The notes under the pieces are model-generated. The model was not told the DNA's origin. It searched no databases and worked only from the letters and a program-made list of their open reading frames with translations. Source: Streptosporangium subroseum (GTDB lineage: Bacteria; Actinomycetota; Actinomycetes; Streptosporangiales; Streptosporangiaceae). From it: a DNA stretch of 64,000 bases. A program made the translations under genes and the position numbers. Shown here in pieces: positions 1 through 8,243 of the stretch (its first letter is position 1; each line of letters begins with the position of its first letter). The DNA lies in NCBI RefSeq assembly GCF_900188345.1, contig NZ_FZOD01000009.1, positions 124,001-188,000 of the forward strand. Direction: 5' to 3'.

Positions 1-113
1 GCCTGGCGCCACTGTTCGCATCACTCGCCGGGTGGTCGATCAACCTGGGCAAGGTCGAGCAGGCCCGGCTGGACTACGACGCCAGGGAACCGGTCCGCGG
101 CCGTCGAACCTGA
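1..113 (+). CDS. C-terminal end of an unidentified protein (5' partial)
   Basis: The third frame is open from the window edge to a TGA at 111-113. It encodes about 36 residues that start hydrophobic (LAPLFASLAGWSINLG) and end in a charged tail (KVEQARLDYDARE, then Arg-rich). GC is high at third codon positions. The pattern fits the last membrane helix plus cytoplasmic tail of a membrane protein whose body lies outside the window. I cannot assign a family from this fragment. Confidence 0.45.
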   Translation, partial: LAPLFASLAGWSINLGKVEQARLDYDAREPVRGRRT

Positions 114-155
114 TCCGACGGGTTCACCGGAGACAGCTTGCCGCAGTTGCCGCCG

Positions 156-319
156 CCCTGGCGGATCACGATGTAGACGGCGAACAGCACCGCGTTGGCG
201 AAGGCGAACACCAGCCCCAGCGGTTCTCCGGCCAGCCGGATGCCGGTCAGCACGTAGACACCGCCGACGGCTGCCAGGAGTGCGGCGAGGTTGCGTGCCG
301 TGCGGGCGCCGACCGCGGC
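156..319 (-). pseudogene. Fragment of an EamA/DMT (RhtA-like) transporter
   Basis: On the minus strand a frame free of stops reads GARTARNLAALLAAVGG, then GVYVLTGIRLAGEPLGLVFAF and ANAVLFAVYIVIRQ. This is the characteristic mid-region of RhtA-type EamA drug/metabolite exporters: end of one helix, the LAGEPLG loop and the next helix. There is no start codon, a TAG lies just upstream at 320-322, and after the helix the sequence no longer resembles the family. About 55 of some 290 residues remain, so this is a relic. The family call rests on motif recall. Confidence 0.55.
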
Positions 320-432
320 CTACGGCCCGGCTCCGATGGCGCGGGGCTGGGCGTCACCGACCGGATCTCCCATCTGGCCCACGCGCTCATGGCCGCGGCG
401 ATGGCCGTCATGATGGGATGAGCGGAGAGATG

Positions 433-750
433 ATGACGTGTACCGCGCAGTGGCGGACGGACCCGCCCGCCACCAGACCGGACGAGGAGTTCGCCCGGCT
501 GAGCGAGCCGTACCGGCGGGAGTTGCTGGCGTACTGCTACCGGATGCTCGGCTCGATTTACGACGCCGAGGACCTGGTCCAGGAGATCTACCTGCAGGCG
601 TGGCGCGGCTACGGCGGTTTCGAGGAGCGTTCCTCGCTGCGTACCTGGCTGTACCGGATCGCGACCCGGGCGTGCCTGAAGGCGCTGGCGGGCAAGGGCC
701 GCCAGCCGATGCCACCGGTTGAACAAGCGTTCGTCAAAAATGCCCGATGA
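433..750 (+). pseudogene. Truncated ECF sigma-70 factor (region 2 only)
   Basis: The ORF of 105 residues carries a clean sigma region 2: RRELLAYCYRMLGSIYDAED, LVQEIYLQAWRGYGGFEERS and SLRTWLYRIATRACLKAL. It stops after an unrelated tail (PPVEQAFVKNAR). Region 4 and the SnoaL-like C-terminal domain of TIGR02960/SigG-type factors are missing, so the protein could bind core polymerase and perhaps -10 DNA but cannot read a -35. The start is taken at ATG 433, where GGAGAG at 424-429 is well spaced; ATG 418 and 430 are also in frame. Loss of the 3' two thirds points to a deletion joint near 715. An intact relative lies at 21284-22339. Confidence 0.6.
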
Positions 751-791
751 TCTGTATTCCACCCCTATGACGTTTGACCTGGAGGATATTG

Positions 792-1553
792 ATGACCGCT
801 GACGTGACGGATTTGAAGGCCCACGCCGAAAGGCTTCGCGAGCTGCACGGCGGAGAGATGCTCGTGCTGCCCAACGCGTGGGACGCGGCCAGTGCGACGA
901 TCGTGGCCGAAGCGGGGTTTCCCGTGGTCGCCACCGCCAGCGCGGCCATCTCGGCGATGCTCGGTTATCCCGACGGTGAGGGTGCGCCGTGGCAGGAAAT
1001 GTTCGCCGCCGCCGGGCGGGTCGCCCGGGCGGTGTCGGTCCCGGTCACGGTGGATGCCGAGGCGGGATACGGCATGCAGCCGCGTGAACTGGTGGACCGG
1101 TTGCTGGACATCGGCGCGGTCGGCTGCAACCTGGAGGACACCGACCATCGGGCGGGCGGCCTGGTCGAGGCCGGTGCGCACGCCCGATGGCTCGCGGACG
1201 TCCGCTCCGCCGCAGACGATGCCGGAGTTCCGATCGTCATCAACGCCCGCGTCGACGCCTTCCTACCTGCCGGCGGGATACCTGAAGCGGATCGGATGGC
1301 AGAGGCGACACGACGGGGCCGGCTCTACCTGGACGCCGGCGCCGACTGCGTCTACCCGATCGGCGTGCGCCACAAGCGCGACATCGCCACCCTCGTCACC
1401 GAACTGCCCGGCCCGGTCAACGGCAACACCGGTGAACATCTGGACCTGGCCACGCTCCGGGAACTGGGCGTGGCGCGAGTGTCCTATGGACCCCGCTTCT
1501 ACCGCGCAGCCATGGCCGACCTGAAAGCCACCGTTCAGGAGTTGCTGGCCTGA
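792..1553 (+). CDS. Isocitrate lyase/PEP mutase superfamily protein
   Basis: This 253-aa protein belongs to the ICL/PEP-mutase TIM-barrel superfamily. Diagnostic blocks are LPNAWDAASATIVAEAGFP near residue 25, VTVDAEAGYG near 85 (the Mg-binding Asp/Glu strand), GCNLEDTDHR near 110 and VINARVDAF near 150. The catalytic KKCGH loop of true isocitrate lyases is absent. It therefore belongs to the broad 2-methylisocitrate lyase/oxaloacetase-like branch, which cleaves C-C or C-P bonds of small 2-oxo or hydroxy acids; the substrate cannot be told. ATG 792 is chosen because GGAGG sits at 781-785 with a 6-nt spacer, rather than the TTG at 774. It lies just downstream of the truncated sigma gene. Confidence 0.85.
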   Translation: MTADVTDLKAHAERLRELHGGEMLVLPNAWDAASATIVAEAGFPVVATASAAISAMLGYPDGEGAPWQEMFAAAGRVARAVSVPVTVDAEAGYGMQPRELVDRLLDIGAVGCNLEDTDHRAGGLVEAGAHARWLADVRSAADDAGVPIVINARVDAFLPAGGIPEADRMAEATRRGRLYLDAGADCVYPIGVRHKRDIATLVTELPGPVNGNTGEHLDLATLRELGVARVSYGPRFYRAAMADLKATVQELLA

Positions 1554-1609
1554 CGACGCGATATCGAGCGCGTATCCGCGCCGCCGGTTACGAGCGAGGC
1601 GCTGACGGC

Positions 1610-2446
1610 TTATCGCGGCTGGAGCCGATCGAGCCGTCGCCACTGATCGTCGCTCAGCCGCAGGCTCGCCGCGGCGACGTTCTCTTCCAGGTGGCCGAGC
1701 GTGCCGGTGCCTGGAATCGGCAGCACGACCGGCGAACGGTCGAGCAGCCACGCGAGCGAGACCTGCGCCGCGGTGGCGCCGAGTTCGGCCGCCACTGCGG
1801 CTATCTCGGCCGTCGCCTCCGATACCGCGGGGTAGACGGGCCGCCAGGGCAGGAAGGCGATCCCCGCCGCGGCACAGGCGTCGAGCACGGCCTCGTGCTC
1901 GCGATCGAGCATGCTGTAGCGGTTCTGCACGCTCACGACGTCGATGATCTGCCGCGCCTCATCGAGCTCGGCGACGGTGATCTCGGACAGTCCGAGGTGG
2001 CCGATCTTGCCTGCGATCTGGAGCTCGCGCAGCGTCCCCAGCTGGTCGGCGAGCGGCACCTTCGGATCGATGCGATGCAGTTGGAGCAGCTCGAGCCGTT
2101 CGACCCGAAGTCGGCGCAGGCCCTGCTCGACCTGATCCCGCAGGAAGTCCGGCCGGCCGCAGATCTCCGCGTCGTGCGGGGGGTTCGGCGGCGCGACCCC
2201 GACCTTTGTCGCGATGAGGAGGTCGTCCGGATAGGGATACAGAGCCTCGGCGAGAAGTTCCTCGTTGGCCCCCCACCCGTACAGGTGCGCGGTGTCGATC
2301 AGTGTGACGCCCAGGTCGACGGCACGTCGGGCCACCGCGATGGAGGTTTCCCGAGCCGGTCCGGGTTCGGTCGGCAGGCGCATGGCCCCGAACCCGAGCC
2401 GCCGTACGCTGCGTTCGCCCCCGATGCGGAACGTGCTCGATGTCAT
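1610..2446 (-). CDS. Aldo/keto reductase
   Basis: The 278-aa protein is an NADPH-dependent aldo/keto reductase (AKR TIM barrel). The catalytic tetrad is visible: Asp and Tyr in LIDTAHLYGWG, Lys in LLIATKVG and His in LLQLHRIDP. The C-terminal cofactor-binding helix region follows in PVVLPIPGTGTLGHLEEN. The length is normal for the short bacterial AKRs that reduce small carbonyl compounds. It begins MTSSTFRIGGERSVRRLGFG and converges with the ICL-like gene, with 56 bp between the stops. The physiological substrate is unknown. Confidence 0.92.
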   Translation of the reverse strand: MTSSTFRIGGERSVRRLGFGAMRLPTEPGPARETSIAVARRAVDLGVTLIDTAHLYGWGANEELLAEALYPYPDDLLIATKVGVAPPNPPHDAEICGRPDFLRDQVEQGLRRLRVERLELLQLHRIDPKVPLADQLGTLRELQIAGKIGHLGLSEITVAELDEARQIIDVVSVQNRYSMLDREHEAVLDACAAAGIAFLPWRPVYPAVSEATAEIAAVAAELGATAAQVSLAWLLDRSPVVLPIPGTGTLGHLEENVAAASLRLSDDQWRRLDRLQPR

Positions 2447-2509
2447 GTGTCGGTTTCGCCCCTCGCTCGAAGTCGGTCACGATAACAGCTTTTCGCCCAA
2501 AGATCGTTA

Positions 2510-2600
2510 CTTGATTTCCCGGTCCTGCTCTGGCGTGAAGTCGGGGAGGGCGTAGCTCATCTCCTGTCGGGCCCGGGTGAGGTGCGCGGTGGCGCGGGGG
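2510..2600 (-). pseudogene. C-terminal scrap of an unidentified gene
   Basis: Just after the deaminase stop, the minus strand encodes DPRATAHLTRARQEMSYALP, then DFTPEQDREIK and TAA. Codons are almost all G/C-ending, as in real genes of this genome, but there is no start codon and no upstream body. I read it as the end of a deleted gene. I do not recognise the family. Confidence 0.35.
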
Positions 2601-2606
2601 TCACCG

Positions 2607-3113
2607 TCACTCCGGCAGATCGGCCAAGGTACGCGCCCACCGCTGGAACCCGGACTCCCGCGCTGTATCGGCGTAACGGGCGAACTGAACGCGGCACTGT
2701 GTTCGCCGGATGCCGCCGATCAGCTTCGGAGGGTGCGAGAAGGGCATGTCCGGGGTGGTCGGCTGCCAGAGCGCGGGCAGACCGGCAGCCCCGTCGCCGG
2801 GTGATTCAAGGCCGTAGTAGATCTCCGAGACGCCGAGCGCCATCGCCGCACCAAGGCACATGAGGCAGGGCTCAAGGTTGATGGCCAGTTGCAGCGGCGC
2901 GGAACGAGGCGCCCAGCCGAGTCGTCGATCCGCCTCCTCCATCGCCAAGAGATCCGCGTGCGCGATACGCCGCCCTTGGCCCCTCTCCTGCGTGTGGGAG
3001 CGGCCGACGATGACGTCTTCCATGACGACCACGGCGCCGATCGGCAGCTCACCCGCGATCAACCCTTCTTCGGCGACATCGATGGCAAGACCGACCAGCT
3101 CATCAGGCGTCAT
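2607..3113 (-). CDS. Nucleoside/nucleobase deaminase (CDA fold) with HAD active site
   Basis: The 168-aa protein is a zinc-dependent deaminase of the cytidine/guanine deaminase-like fold. The zinc site is H52 in RRIAHADLLAMEEAD plus C83 and C86 in NLEPCLMCLGAA. The usual proton-shuttling glutamate of the H-A-E motif is an aspartate (D54). I recall similar HAD-containing homologues in other actinomycetes, so this is probably a subfamily trait rather than decay. The likely reaction is hydrolytic deamination of a base or nucleoside; the substrate is unknown. Nothing nearby forms an obvious pathway with it; a Nudix hydrolase lies upstream in the same orientation. Confidence 0.85.
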   Translation of the reverse strand: MTPDELVGLAIDVAEEGLIAGELPIGAVVVMEDVIVGRSHTQERGQGRRIAHADLLAMEEADRRLGWAPRSAPLQLAINLEPCLMCLGAAMALGVSEIYYGLESPGDGAAGLPALWQPTTPDMPFSHPPKLIGGIRRTQCRVQFARYADTARESGFQRWARTLADLPE

Positions 3114-3184
3114 ACACCGATTCTAAAAGTTCACCGATGCCGTGACCGGAAATGTTCGCCGGGTCGGGGGCGCGCTGCGTGGCT

Positions 3185-3652
3185 TCACCAGTCGAGAGTG
3201 ACAGGCCACTCGTGCCGCGCTCCTTGGAGCAAGTCTTTCAGCAGCACGGCCAGCCCGGGCGGAAAGACCCGCTCCGTGGTCGCGTCGAGCTCGGTCGCGG
3301 TCCACCATCGGTGCCCGAAGCCATCATCTCCGGATCCGGAAACCTCCGCCGTTGAGACTCGGGCGAAGAAGTACGTGTGCACGGTGTAGTAGCGGCTTCC
3401 CTGTAGGGACCACCCTCCCTCGTTGACGGCCACCGGTTCGCCCAGGTCTTGGCGTGTGATGATGAAACCGGTCTCTTCGTAAACCTCTCGACAGGCCGCT
3501 TCCACCGCTGATTCGCCTGGTTCGATCCCGCCGCCGGGTAGGTGCCATGCGAGCTCGCGGGGCCAGGGGTCTGGCGGGATGAAGCGAAACATCAGCGCGC
3601 GGTCGGCGGGGTCGACGAGGATTACGCGTCCCGTGGGGCGGCTCGTGATCAT
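3185..3652 (-). CDS. Nudix hydrolase
   Basis: The 155-aa protein has a textbook Nudix box at residues about 41-63: GGIEPGESAVEAACREVYEE then TGF, matching G-x5-E-x7-REUXEEXGU. It hydrolyses a nucleoside diphosphate linked to another moiety, and the substrate is not predictable. The reading frame is open further upstream to 3757, which would overlap the divergent gene starting at 3756. I chose the internal ATG at 3652 because the family normally begins just before the first beta strand (GRVILVDPADRALMF). Its ribosome site is weak, and GTG 3694 is an alternative. Confidence 0.85.
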   Translation of the reverse strand: MITSRPTGRVILVDPADRALMFRFIPPDPWPRELAWHLPGGGIEPGESAVEAACREVYEETGFIITRQDLGEPVAVNEGGWSLQGSRYYTVHTYFFARVSTAEVSGSGDDGFGHRWWTATELDATTERVFPPGLAVLLKDLLQGARHEWPVTLDW

Positions 3653-3755
3653 TTGTTTGAGGGTACCTGCCGACCCGGCGAAGGTTTCCGTCACGGCGCT
3701 AGGTTCACCGGGTGGGCGCTGCCGGATACCGGTGGCGGCGACGGTAGGGTGCCGC

Positions 3756-4325
3756 ATGGTCGATGATCAATTTTCGGTTTCCGTGACATCTCCGTGGCTG
3801 GTGGGCCCGGCTCCGACGACATCGCTGACGCGAACGCGACTGGAAGAGCGGATTCTCAATCTCCTGTCGTCGCAGAACATGTGCGTGCTGGCGACCGCCG
3901 GCCCGGGTGGCCCGCTGGCTACGCCGGTCCGCTACTACCACCGTGACCTGACGTTGTTCTTCACGTCCCAGGCCGGGACGCCGAAGCTGCGCAACATCCG
4001 GCAAGAGCCGCGTGTCTCGATCGGCGTATTCGCGCCACTGGTCGGTCAAGCCAGCTCGCGGGGCGCTCAACTGTTCGGGATGGCCGAGGTACTGCTACCC
4101 GGTTCCCCAGGCTTTGACGAGGGAATGGCCGTTTACCGCTGGCAGTCGGATGCGGCTGAGCGAGGAAAGTCGGTGCTGGAGGTGCCACGAAACCCTCTCG
4201 TGCGGGTGGTCGCCGACCGAATCGTCTACACCGAGCACTGGCTGCGCCGGGAAGGTTTCGCGCCGCGCCAGCATTGGTCGCGCATCAGTGCCGACGACGA
4301 TGAGACGGAGCCCTCACGCGGCTGA
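3756..4325 (+). CDS. Pyridoxamine 5'-phosphate oxidase-fold (split-barrel) flavoprotein
   Basis: The 189-aa protein has the FMN/F420-binding split-barrel pattern: MCVLATAGPGGPLATPVRYY, then LTLFFTSQAGTPKLRNIRQE and PRVSIGVFAP. These match strand 1, the phosphate-binding strand and the TPKxxNI segment. Such proteins are small oxidoreductases or cofactor/heme binders. Neither a PNPOx active site nor a deazaflavin-specific signature is clear. ATG 3756 is used, with an in-frame GTG at 3783 as an alternative. It is divergent from the Nudix gene with a tight shared promoter region. Confidence 0.75.
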   Translation: MVDDQFSVSVTSPWLVGPAPTTSLTRTRLEERILNLLSSQNMCVLATAGPGGPLATPVRYYHRDLTLFFTSQAGTPKLRNIRQEPRVSIGVFAPLVGQASSRGAQLFGMAEVLLPGSPGFDEGMAVYRWQSDAAERGKSVLEVPRNPLVRVVADRIVYTEHWLRREGFAPRQHWSRISADDDETEPSRG

Positions 4326-4637
4326 AAGGGCGGGTCGTCCGTCCCAGCGGATGCTTCCTCGCCGAGGCGGCTTGGCCTCGATCGGATCTGTGCGTGCCTA
4401 TGGATATCGTCCACGAGACCTACGCCACCACGGCGGAAGAGGCGGGTGGATCGAACCACGCCTCGGAGGCGCCTGGATGTCTGAGTCGATGCGTCGGATT
4501 TGCTGATCCGTTTCAGTCTCAGCGAGCTAAGACAGAGAGCGCCGATCTATCCATGATCTCGGTGTAATCATATGAAGATCTTTTTTTCTTGGGCCTGACC
4601 AGGTCTCCGATGTGAACGGCGGGGGAACGCTGCTGTC
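4326..4637. other. 312-bp intergenic region without a recognised gene
   Basis: No open frame here has coding character. The region holds a GC-rich imperfect hairpin (GAGGCGGGTGG facing CCACGCCTC, about 4439-4465) that may terminate the upstream gene. It then turns AT-richer from 4500, including a run of seven T at 4583-4589, probably the promoter side of the DUF5996 gene. Confidence 0.4.
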
Positions 4638-5579
4638 ATGGAGCTGTTTCCCGCGATACCACTGGCCGAGTGGCAGGACACCAAGGCCACACTGCACCGG
4701 TTCTCCCAGGTGGTAGGAAAGATCCGGCTCGCCGTGGGGGTCCGGCGTAACCACTGGTGGAACGTGCCGTTCCATCTCACCGGGCGTGGTCTCACCACCC
4801 GTCCCATGGGACAGACGGACAGCAACCTGATCTTCGCGATCGACTTCGACTTCGTCGGTCACCAACTGATCGTCACCACGGTGGACGGCCAGGCGGTGTC
4901 GTTTCCGCTCCACGGTCAGTCGGTGGCGTCCTTCTACCGGGGTGTCCTGTGGGCGTTGGGAGCCCTGGGCGTGCGGGTGAACATGGACATACCCCGGCCG
5001 TACGACCTGCCCGACTCCGGACGGCCGTTCGCCGAGGACACCGAGCACGCCGCCTACGATCCCGCCATGGTCACCCGCTACTGGCAGGTCCTCAGCCAGG
5101 TGAACCTGGTGCTGGAGGAGTTCGCGGCCGGCTATTCGGGCAAGGTCAGCCCGGTGCACCACTTCTGGCACACCTTCGACATCGCCTGCACCCGATTCTC
5201 CGAGCGCCGGGTCGACCAGCCGCCCGCGGTCGACCCTGTGACCAGGGAGGCCTACTCCCGGGAGGTGATCAGCTCTGGATTCTGGTTCGGCGACGACGCC
5301 TTCGGTGAGCCGGCCTTCTACTCCTACACCGCTCCCGAGCCCGAAGGGCTGGACAGCGAGCCCCTGTCTCCGGAGGCCGCGCAGTGGATCGCACAACGAG
5401 GCAGCCATCTGGCCGTGCTCCGCTACGACGACGCCCGGTTCGAGCCCGACCCGCGCGCCGCCGTACTCGCCTTCTACGAAAGCGCCTACCAGGCCGGAGC
5501 CCGGCACGCCGGCTGGGACATCGCCGGACTGGCCTGCCCCGGCGGGATCACCGATCCGCAGCTGAGCGTCAGGCCCTGA
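4638..5579 (+). CDS. DUF5996 family protein
   Basis: The 313-aa protein matches DUF5996: an N-terminal LAEWQDTKATLHRFSQVVGK followed by IRLAVGVRRNHWWNVPFHLT, then a mid-region HHFWHTFDIACTRFS and WFGDDAFGEPAFYSYTAPEP. The family is common in actinobacteria and has no established function. Conserved His, Trp and Tyr residues are visible, but no known catalytic motif. There is no signal peptide or membrane segment, so it is probably cytosolic. The 32 bp containing its last codons and TGA are repeated 37 bp downstream. Confidence 0.85.
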   Translation: MELFPAIPLAEWQDTKATLHRFSQVVGKIRLAVGVRRNHWWNVPFHLTGRGLTTRPMGQTDSNLIFAIDFDFVGHQLIVTTVDGQAVSFPLHGQSVASFYRGVLWALGALGVRVNMDIPRPYDLPDSGRPFAEDTEHAAYDPAMVTRYWQVLSQVNLVLEEFAAGYSGKVSPVHHFWHTFDIACTRFSERRVDQPPAVDPVTREAYSREVISSGFWFGDDAFGEPAFYSYTAPEPEGLDSEPLSPEAAQWIAQRGSHLAVLRYDDARFEPDPRAAVLAFYESAYQAGARHAGWDIAGLACPGGITDPQLSVRP

Positions 5580-5636
5580 CGGCCTCATCCCGGCTCACGC
5601 TCCTGTCAGGCCCTGACGGTCTCGGCCCGGCTCGCG
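5568..5636 (+). repeat. 37-bp tandem duplication of the DUF5996 gene 3' end
   Basis: Positions 5568-5599 (last codons plus stop plus 20 bp) recur at 5605-5636 with about 28 of 32 bases identical. Each copy starts GTCAGGCCCTGACGG. It resembles three other duplicated gene ends in this window. Confidence 0.8.
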
Positions 5637-5688
5637 GCTCGTGCCGGGAGCTCGATCCCGTCTACGGCCCGGTGTTCCCGTACGGACG

Positions 5689-6489
5689 TCATCGGGCCGC
5701 CTCGACCGCCCCGGCTGCCAGCGCCAGCGCGATCCGCTGTGCCGGACAGCTCCGCGATCCCGCCCCGAACGTCAGATGCTGCGGCTCGCGCCCCGGCCGG
5801 AAGCGGTCCGGATCGGCGAACACCTCCGGATCCCGGTTGGCCGCCGCCACGTCGAGGACCACGGCCTTCCCCTCCCCGGCTGCCGTACGGCGCAGCACTC
5901 GGACCGGAGGGTCGAAGCGCAGCGTCTCGACCAGCAACTCCTCCACCGTGCACGGCACCGGCTCGGCGGCCAGCGCGCCGCGGACCAACCCGGCCGTCGC
6001 GCCGTACGCCTGGGCGAGCAGCCCCGCCAGTACGGCCAGGCGCTCCGGATCCGGATCGCCCAGCAGGTGCGAGAGCCGTACCAGGCCCTCGTCGGCCGCC
6101 TCGGCGTCCACCTCGCCCGGCCCGGGCAGGTAGGCCAGGGCGATCATCGCGACGGCCTCCACGGCCCGCGCCCCGTCTTCGGCCCGGACCCCCAGCGCGA
6201 CGGCCAGCACCCGCACCGGAACCAGCTCTGCGGACTCGGGGTCCTCCGACGCGAGCCGGAACGCCTCGGCGCGCAGCGCGTCCGGATCCAGCCGGGCCAG
6301 CACGGCCACGCCCGCGGCCCGGCGCTTGTCGTGCACGGCACCCTCGGCGAAGCGGCCCACCGCGCCGCGCAGCCACGCCACGGTCAGCGCGAACGGCGGG
6401 TGGGGCACGGGATCGACGGTGAACAGGGGGTCGGACAGTACCGCGCGCACCTCGGCGTGGCGGCTCACGACCGGTGAATCGGAAGTCAT
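5689..6489 (-). CDS. Short cytochrome P450-like protein
   Basis: The protein is 266 aa, against about 400 for typical bacterial P450s. It keeps the K-helix Glu/Arg pair (VEELLVETLRFDPPVRVLRR), the meander (RDPEVFADPDRFRPGR) and the heme-thiolate loop (LTFGAGSRSCPAQRIALALA). The N-terminal half is compressed and begins directly at a B-helix-like segment. The I-helix oxygen-activating A-G-x-D/E-T motif is not present in the expected place (LLAQAYGATAGLVRGAL). The frame stops about 10 residues after the L-helix, so the last beta sheet is also lost. It could be a divergent compact P450 or an eroded gene. The clean codon usage argues that it is expressed. Confidence 0.7.
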   Translation of the reverse strand: MTSDSPVVSRHAEVRAVLSDPLFTVDPVPHPPFALTVAWLRGAVGRFAEGAVHDKRRAAGVAVLARLDPDALRAEAFRLASEDPESAELVPVRVLAVALGVRAEDGARAVEAVAMIALAYLPGPGEVDAEAADEGLVRLSHLLGDPDPERLAVLAGLLAQAYGATAGLVRGALAAEPVPCTVEELLVETLRFDPPVRVLRRTAAGEGKAVVLDVAAANRDPEVFADPDRFRPGREPQHLTFGAGSRSCPAQRIALALAAGAVEAAR

Positions 6490-6548
6490 GACCAGAACGC
6501 TAGAGGCCGGACACTTCGGCGCCGGCCGAAGCGTTCCCGCGCCTCAGC

Positions 6549-6686
6549 GGGCTCTCCCGGACGACGAGGTGGTGGCTCACTCTCCTGAGGCAGTGGGCTC
6601 TCCCAGATGACGAGATGGCGGCCCGTCCTCTTGAGACGGCGGGCTCTCCTGGACGGCGAGGCGACGGCTCACCCTCCTGAGGCATG
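6549..6686. repeat. Three 46-bp tandem repeats
   Basis: Units start at 6549, 6595 and 6641, each beginning GGGCTCTCC and ending near CCTGAGGC. They differ by point changes (roughly 70-80% identical by eye). They fill the space between the P450-like start and the MFS gene end. No ORF is involved. Their function is unknown. Confidence 0.8.
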
Positions 6687-6745
6687 AGCCGCTGCCGTCT
6701 CCTCCTCGCGGGGCGTTGTACGCTCGGCCGTCACCTGCCGGAACG

Positions 6746-8005
6746 TCAGTCGGCACTCACTAGGTGTTCGGGATTGGGCTGGCGGACAGGCGTGAAGAGC
6801 GCGATGATCGCGATGATCAGGCAGGCGGCGCCGGCGAACAGGCAGACAACGGTGACGCCGTAGCGCCCCGCCCCCCAGGTGAGCACGGCGGCGCCCACCG
6901 GGCCCAGGGAGAAGTGGATGGTCCAGAACGCCGAGGTGACGCGGCCGAGCAGGTGGTCAGGGGTCACCTGCTGGCGCAGCGACATCGAGCAGATCCCGCC
7001 CACGCTGACACAGGCGAGGTAGACGGCCATCAGGGCGGCGATCACCGGGATGTCGCCGGAGACGCCGATCCCGGTTATGGCGAGCCCGCCCACCGCGATG
7101 CCGCCGATCCACGCGGTGCCGAACCCCAGCTTCCGGCGGATGGGCGCCACGAGCAGGGAGCCGGCGATCGTGCCCACCGCGGCGACCGCCAGGACCATGC
7201 CGACCATGCCGTCGGACTGGCCGAGGTCGTGCTTGAGGTAGTAGATCAGGACATCGGTCAGACCGAGGGTGAAGAAGATGAAGAAGGACAGCAGGATGGT
7301 CAGGGTGCGCAGCACCGGGTGCCGCCAGAGAAATCGGGCGCCGGCCAGCAGTTCCTGCCAGGGCTTCTGGCGCGGCGGCGCGGACGCCGAGGCGGTGGCC
7401 TGCCCGCCGAACCGGACGAAGTAGATGCACGCCGCCGACAGTGCGAAGCTCACCGCGTTGATGGCGATCGCCGCCGTCGGGCCGAACTGCCCCGAGACCA
7501 CGCCGGCCAGCAACGGGCCGCCGATCCCGGCCATCGCGGAGGTCGCGTAGAGGCGGCCGTTGGCGGCGGTGATGCGATCGTCGTCGACGAGGTTGCGCAC
7601 CGCGGTCACGTAGGTGACCTGGAAGACCATCCCGACGGCCTCACTGATCGGCAGCACCACGTACAGCAGCCAGATCTGCGGGCCGAACGCCCAGGCCAGC
7701 GGAATGAGCCCGTACAGCACCATCCGGGCGAGGTCGCAGCAGATCAGCAGGGTCCGCCGGTCGAGGCGGTCCACCAGGATCCCGGCGAAGATCCCGGCGA
7801 AGACCGACGCGGCACCGGCCACACCGGTCAGCAGACCCATCTGGGTGACCGACCCGGTCACGTGCAGCACCAGTAGGGGAATGGCGATGTACGCGAAAGA
7901 GTCGCCGGTGACGGAAAGGATCTGGGCGACCCAGAAGACGTTGAAGTTGCGGTCTCGCCGTAGCGGAGACGCGGCCCCGTGCTCCGATTTCCCTGTCTGT
8001 GTCAC
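6746..8005 (-). CDS. MFS transporter (drug/metabolite exporter, DHA3/MFS_3 type)
   Basis: The 419-aa integral membrane protein has about 12 helices. The N-terminus RRDRNFNVFWVAQILSVTGD followed by SFAYIAIPLLVLHVTGS is the start of MFS_3/enterobactin-exporter-like proteins. The motif-A loop is GILVDRLDRRTLLICCDLAR. A second half begins near LWRHPVLRTLTILLSFFIFF. It likely exports a hydrophobic small molecule by proton antiport. Start MTQTGK is at 8005. It is divergent from the Pro-rich ORF at 8244 across a 238-bp region that probably holds both promoters. Confidence 0.9.
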   Translation of the reverse strand: MTQTGKSEHGAASPLRRDRNFNVFWVAQILSVTGDSFAYIAIPLLVLHVTGSVTQMGLLTGVAGAASVFAGIFAGILVDRLDRRTLLICCDLARMVLYGLIPLAWAFGPQIWLLYVVLPISEAVGMVFQVTYVTAVRNLVDDDRITAANGRLYATSAMAGIGGPLLAGVVSGQFGPTAAIAINAVSFALSAACIYFVRFGGQATASASAPPRQKPWQELLAGARFLWRHPVLRTLTILLSFFIFFTLGLTDVLIYYLKHDLGQSDGMVGMVLAVAAVGTIAGSLLVAPIRRKLGFGTAWIGGIAVGGLAITGIGVSGDIPVIAALMAVYLACVSVGGICSMSLRQQVTPDHLLGRVTSAFWTIHFSLGPVGAAVLTWGAGRYGVTVVCLFAGAACLIIAIIALFTPVRQPNPEHLVSAD

Positions 8006-8243
8006 CGGCCGACTATCGCCTATCCCGGGCGAGATTCATATTCGTTTTTAACGGCCGCGGCGGTCGCCCCACATGGTCGGCCCATCCGCGCACGGGTCAC
8101 TCTATTTTCATCCGCACCGCCGCTCTCACCGGCCGCAGCGGTGCGTCCGCCCGGGGGTTTTCCGTCCGGGGCTCCCCATCCCTCCTCGGAACGAGACGCG
8201 GTAACGTCGTCTGTATCGGACTCAGCCACCGGGGGGAGCCGCT

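Noticed and set aside
4439..4465. tRNA T-arm look-alike (GTGGTTCGATCCAC on the minus strand)
   Set aside because: The stem is only four bases with a six-base loop, and no D-arm, anticodon arm or acceptor stem can be built around it.
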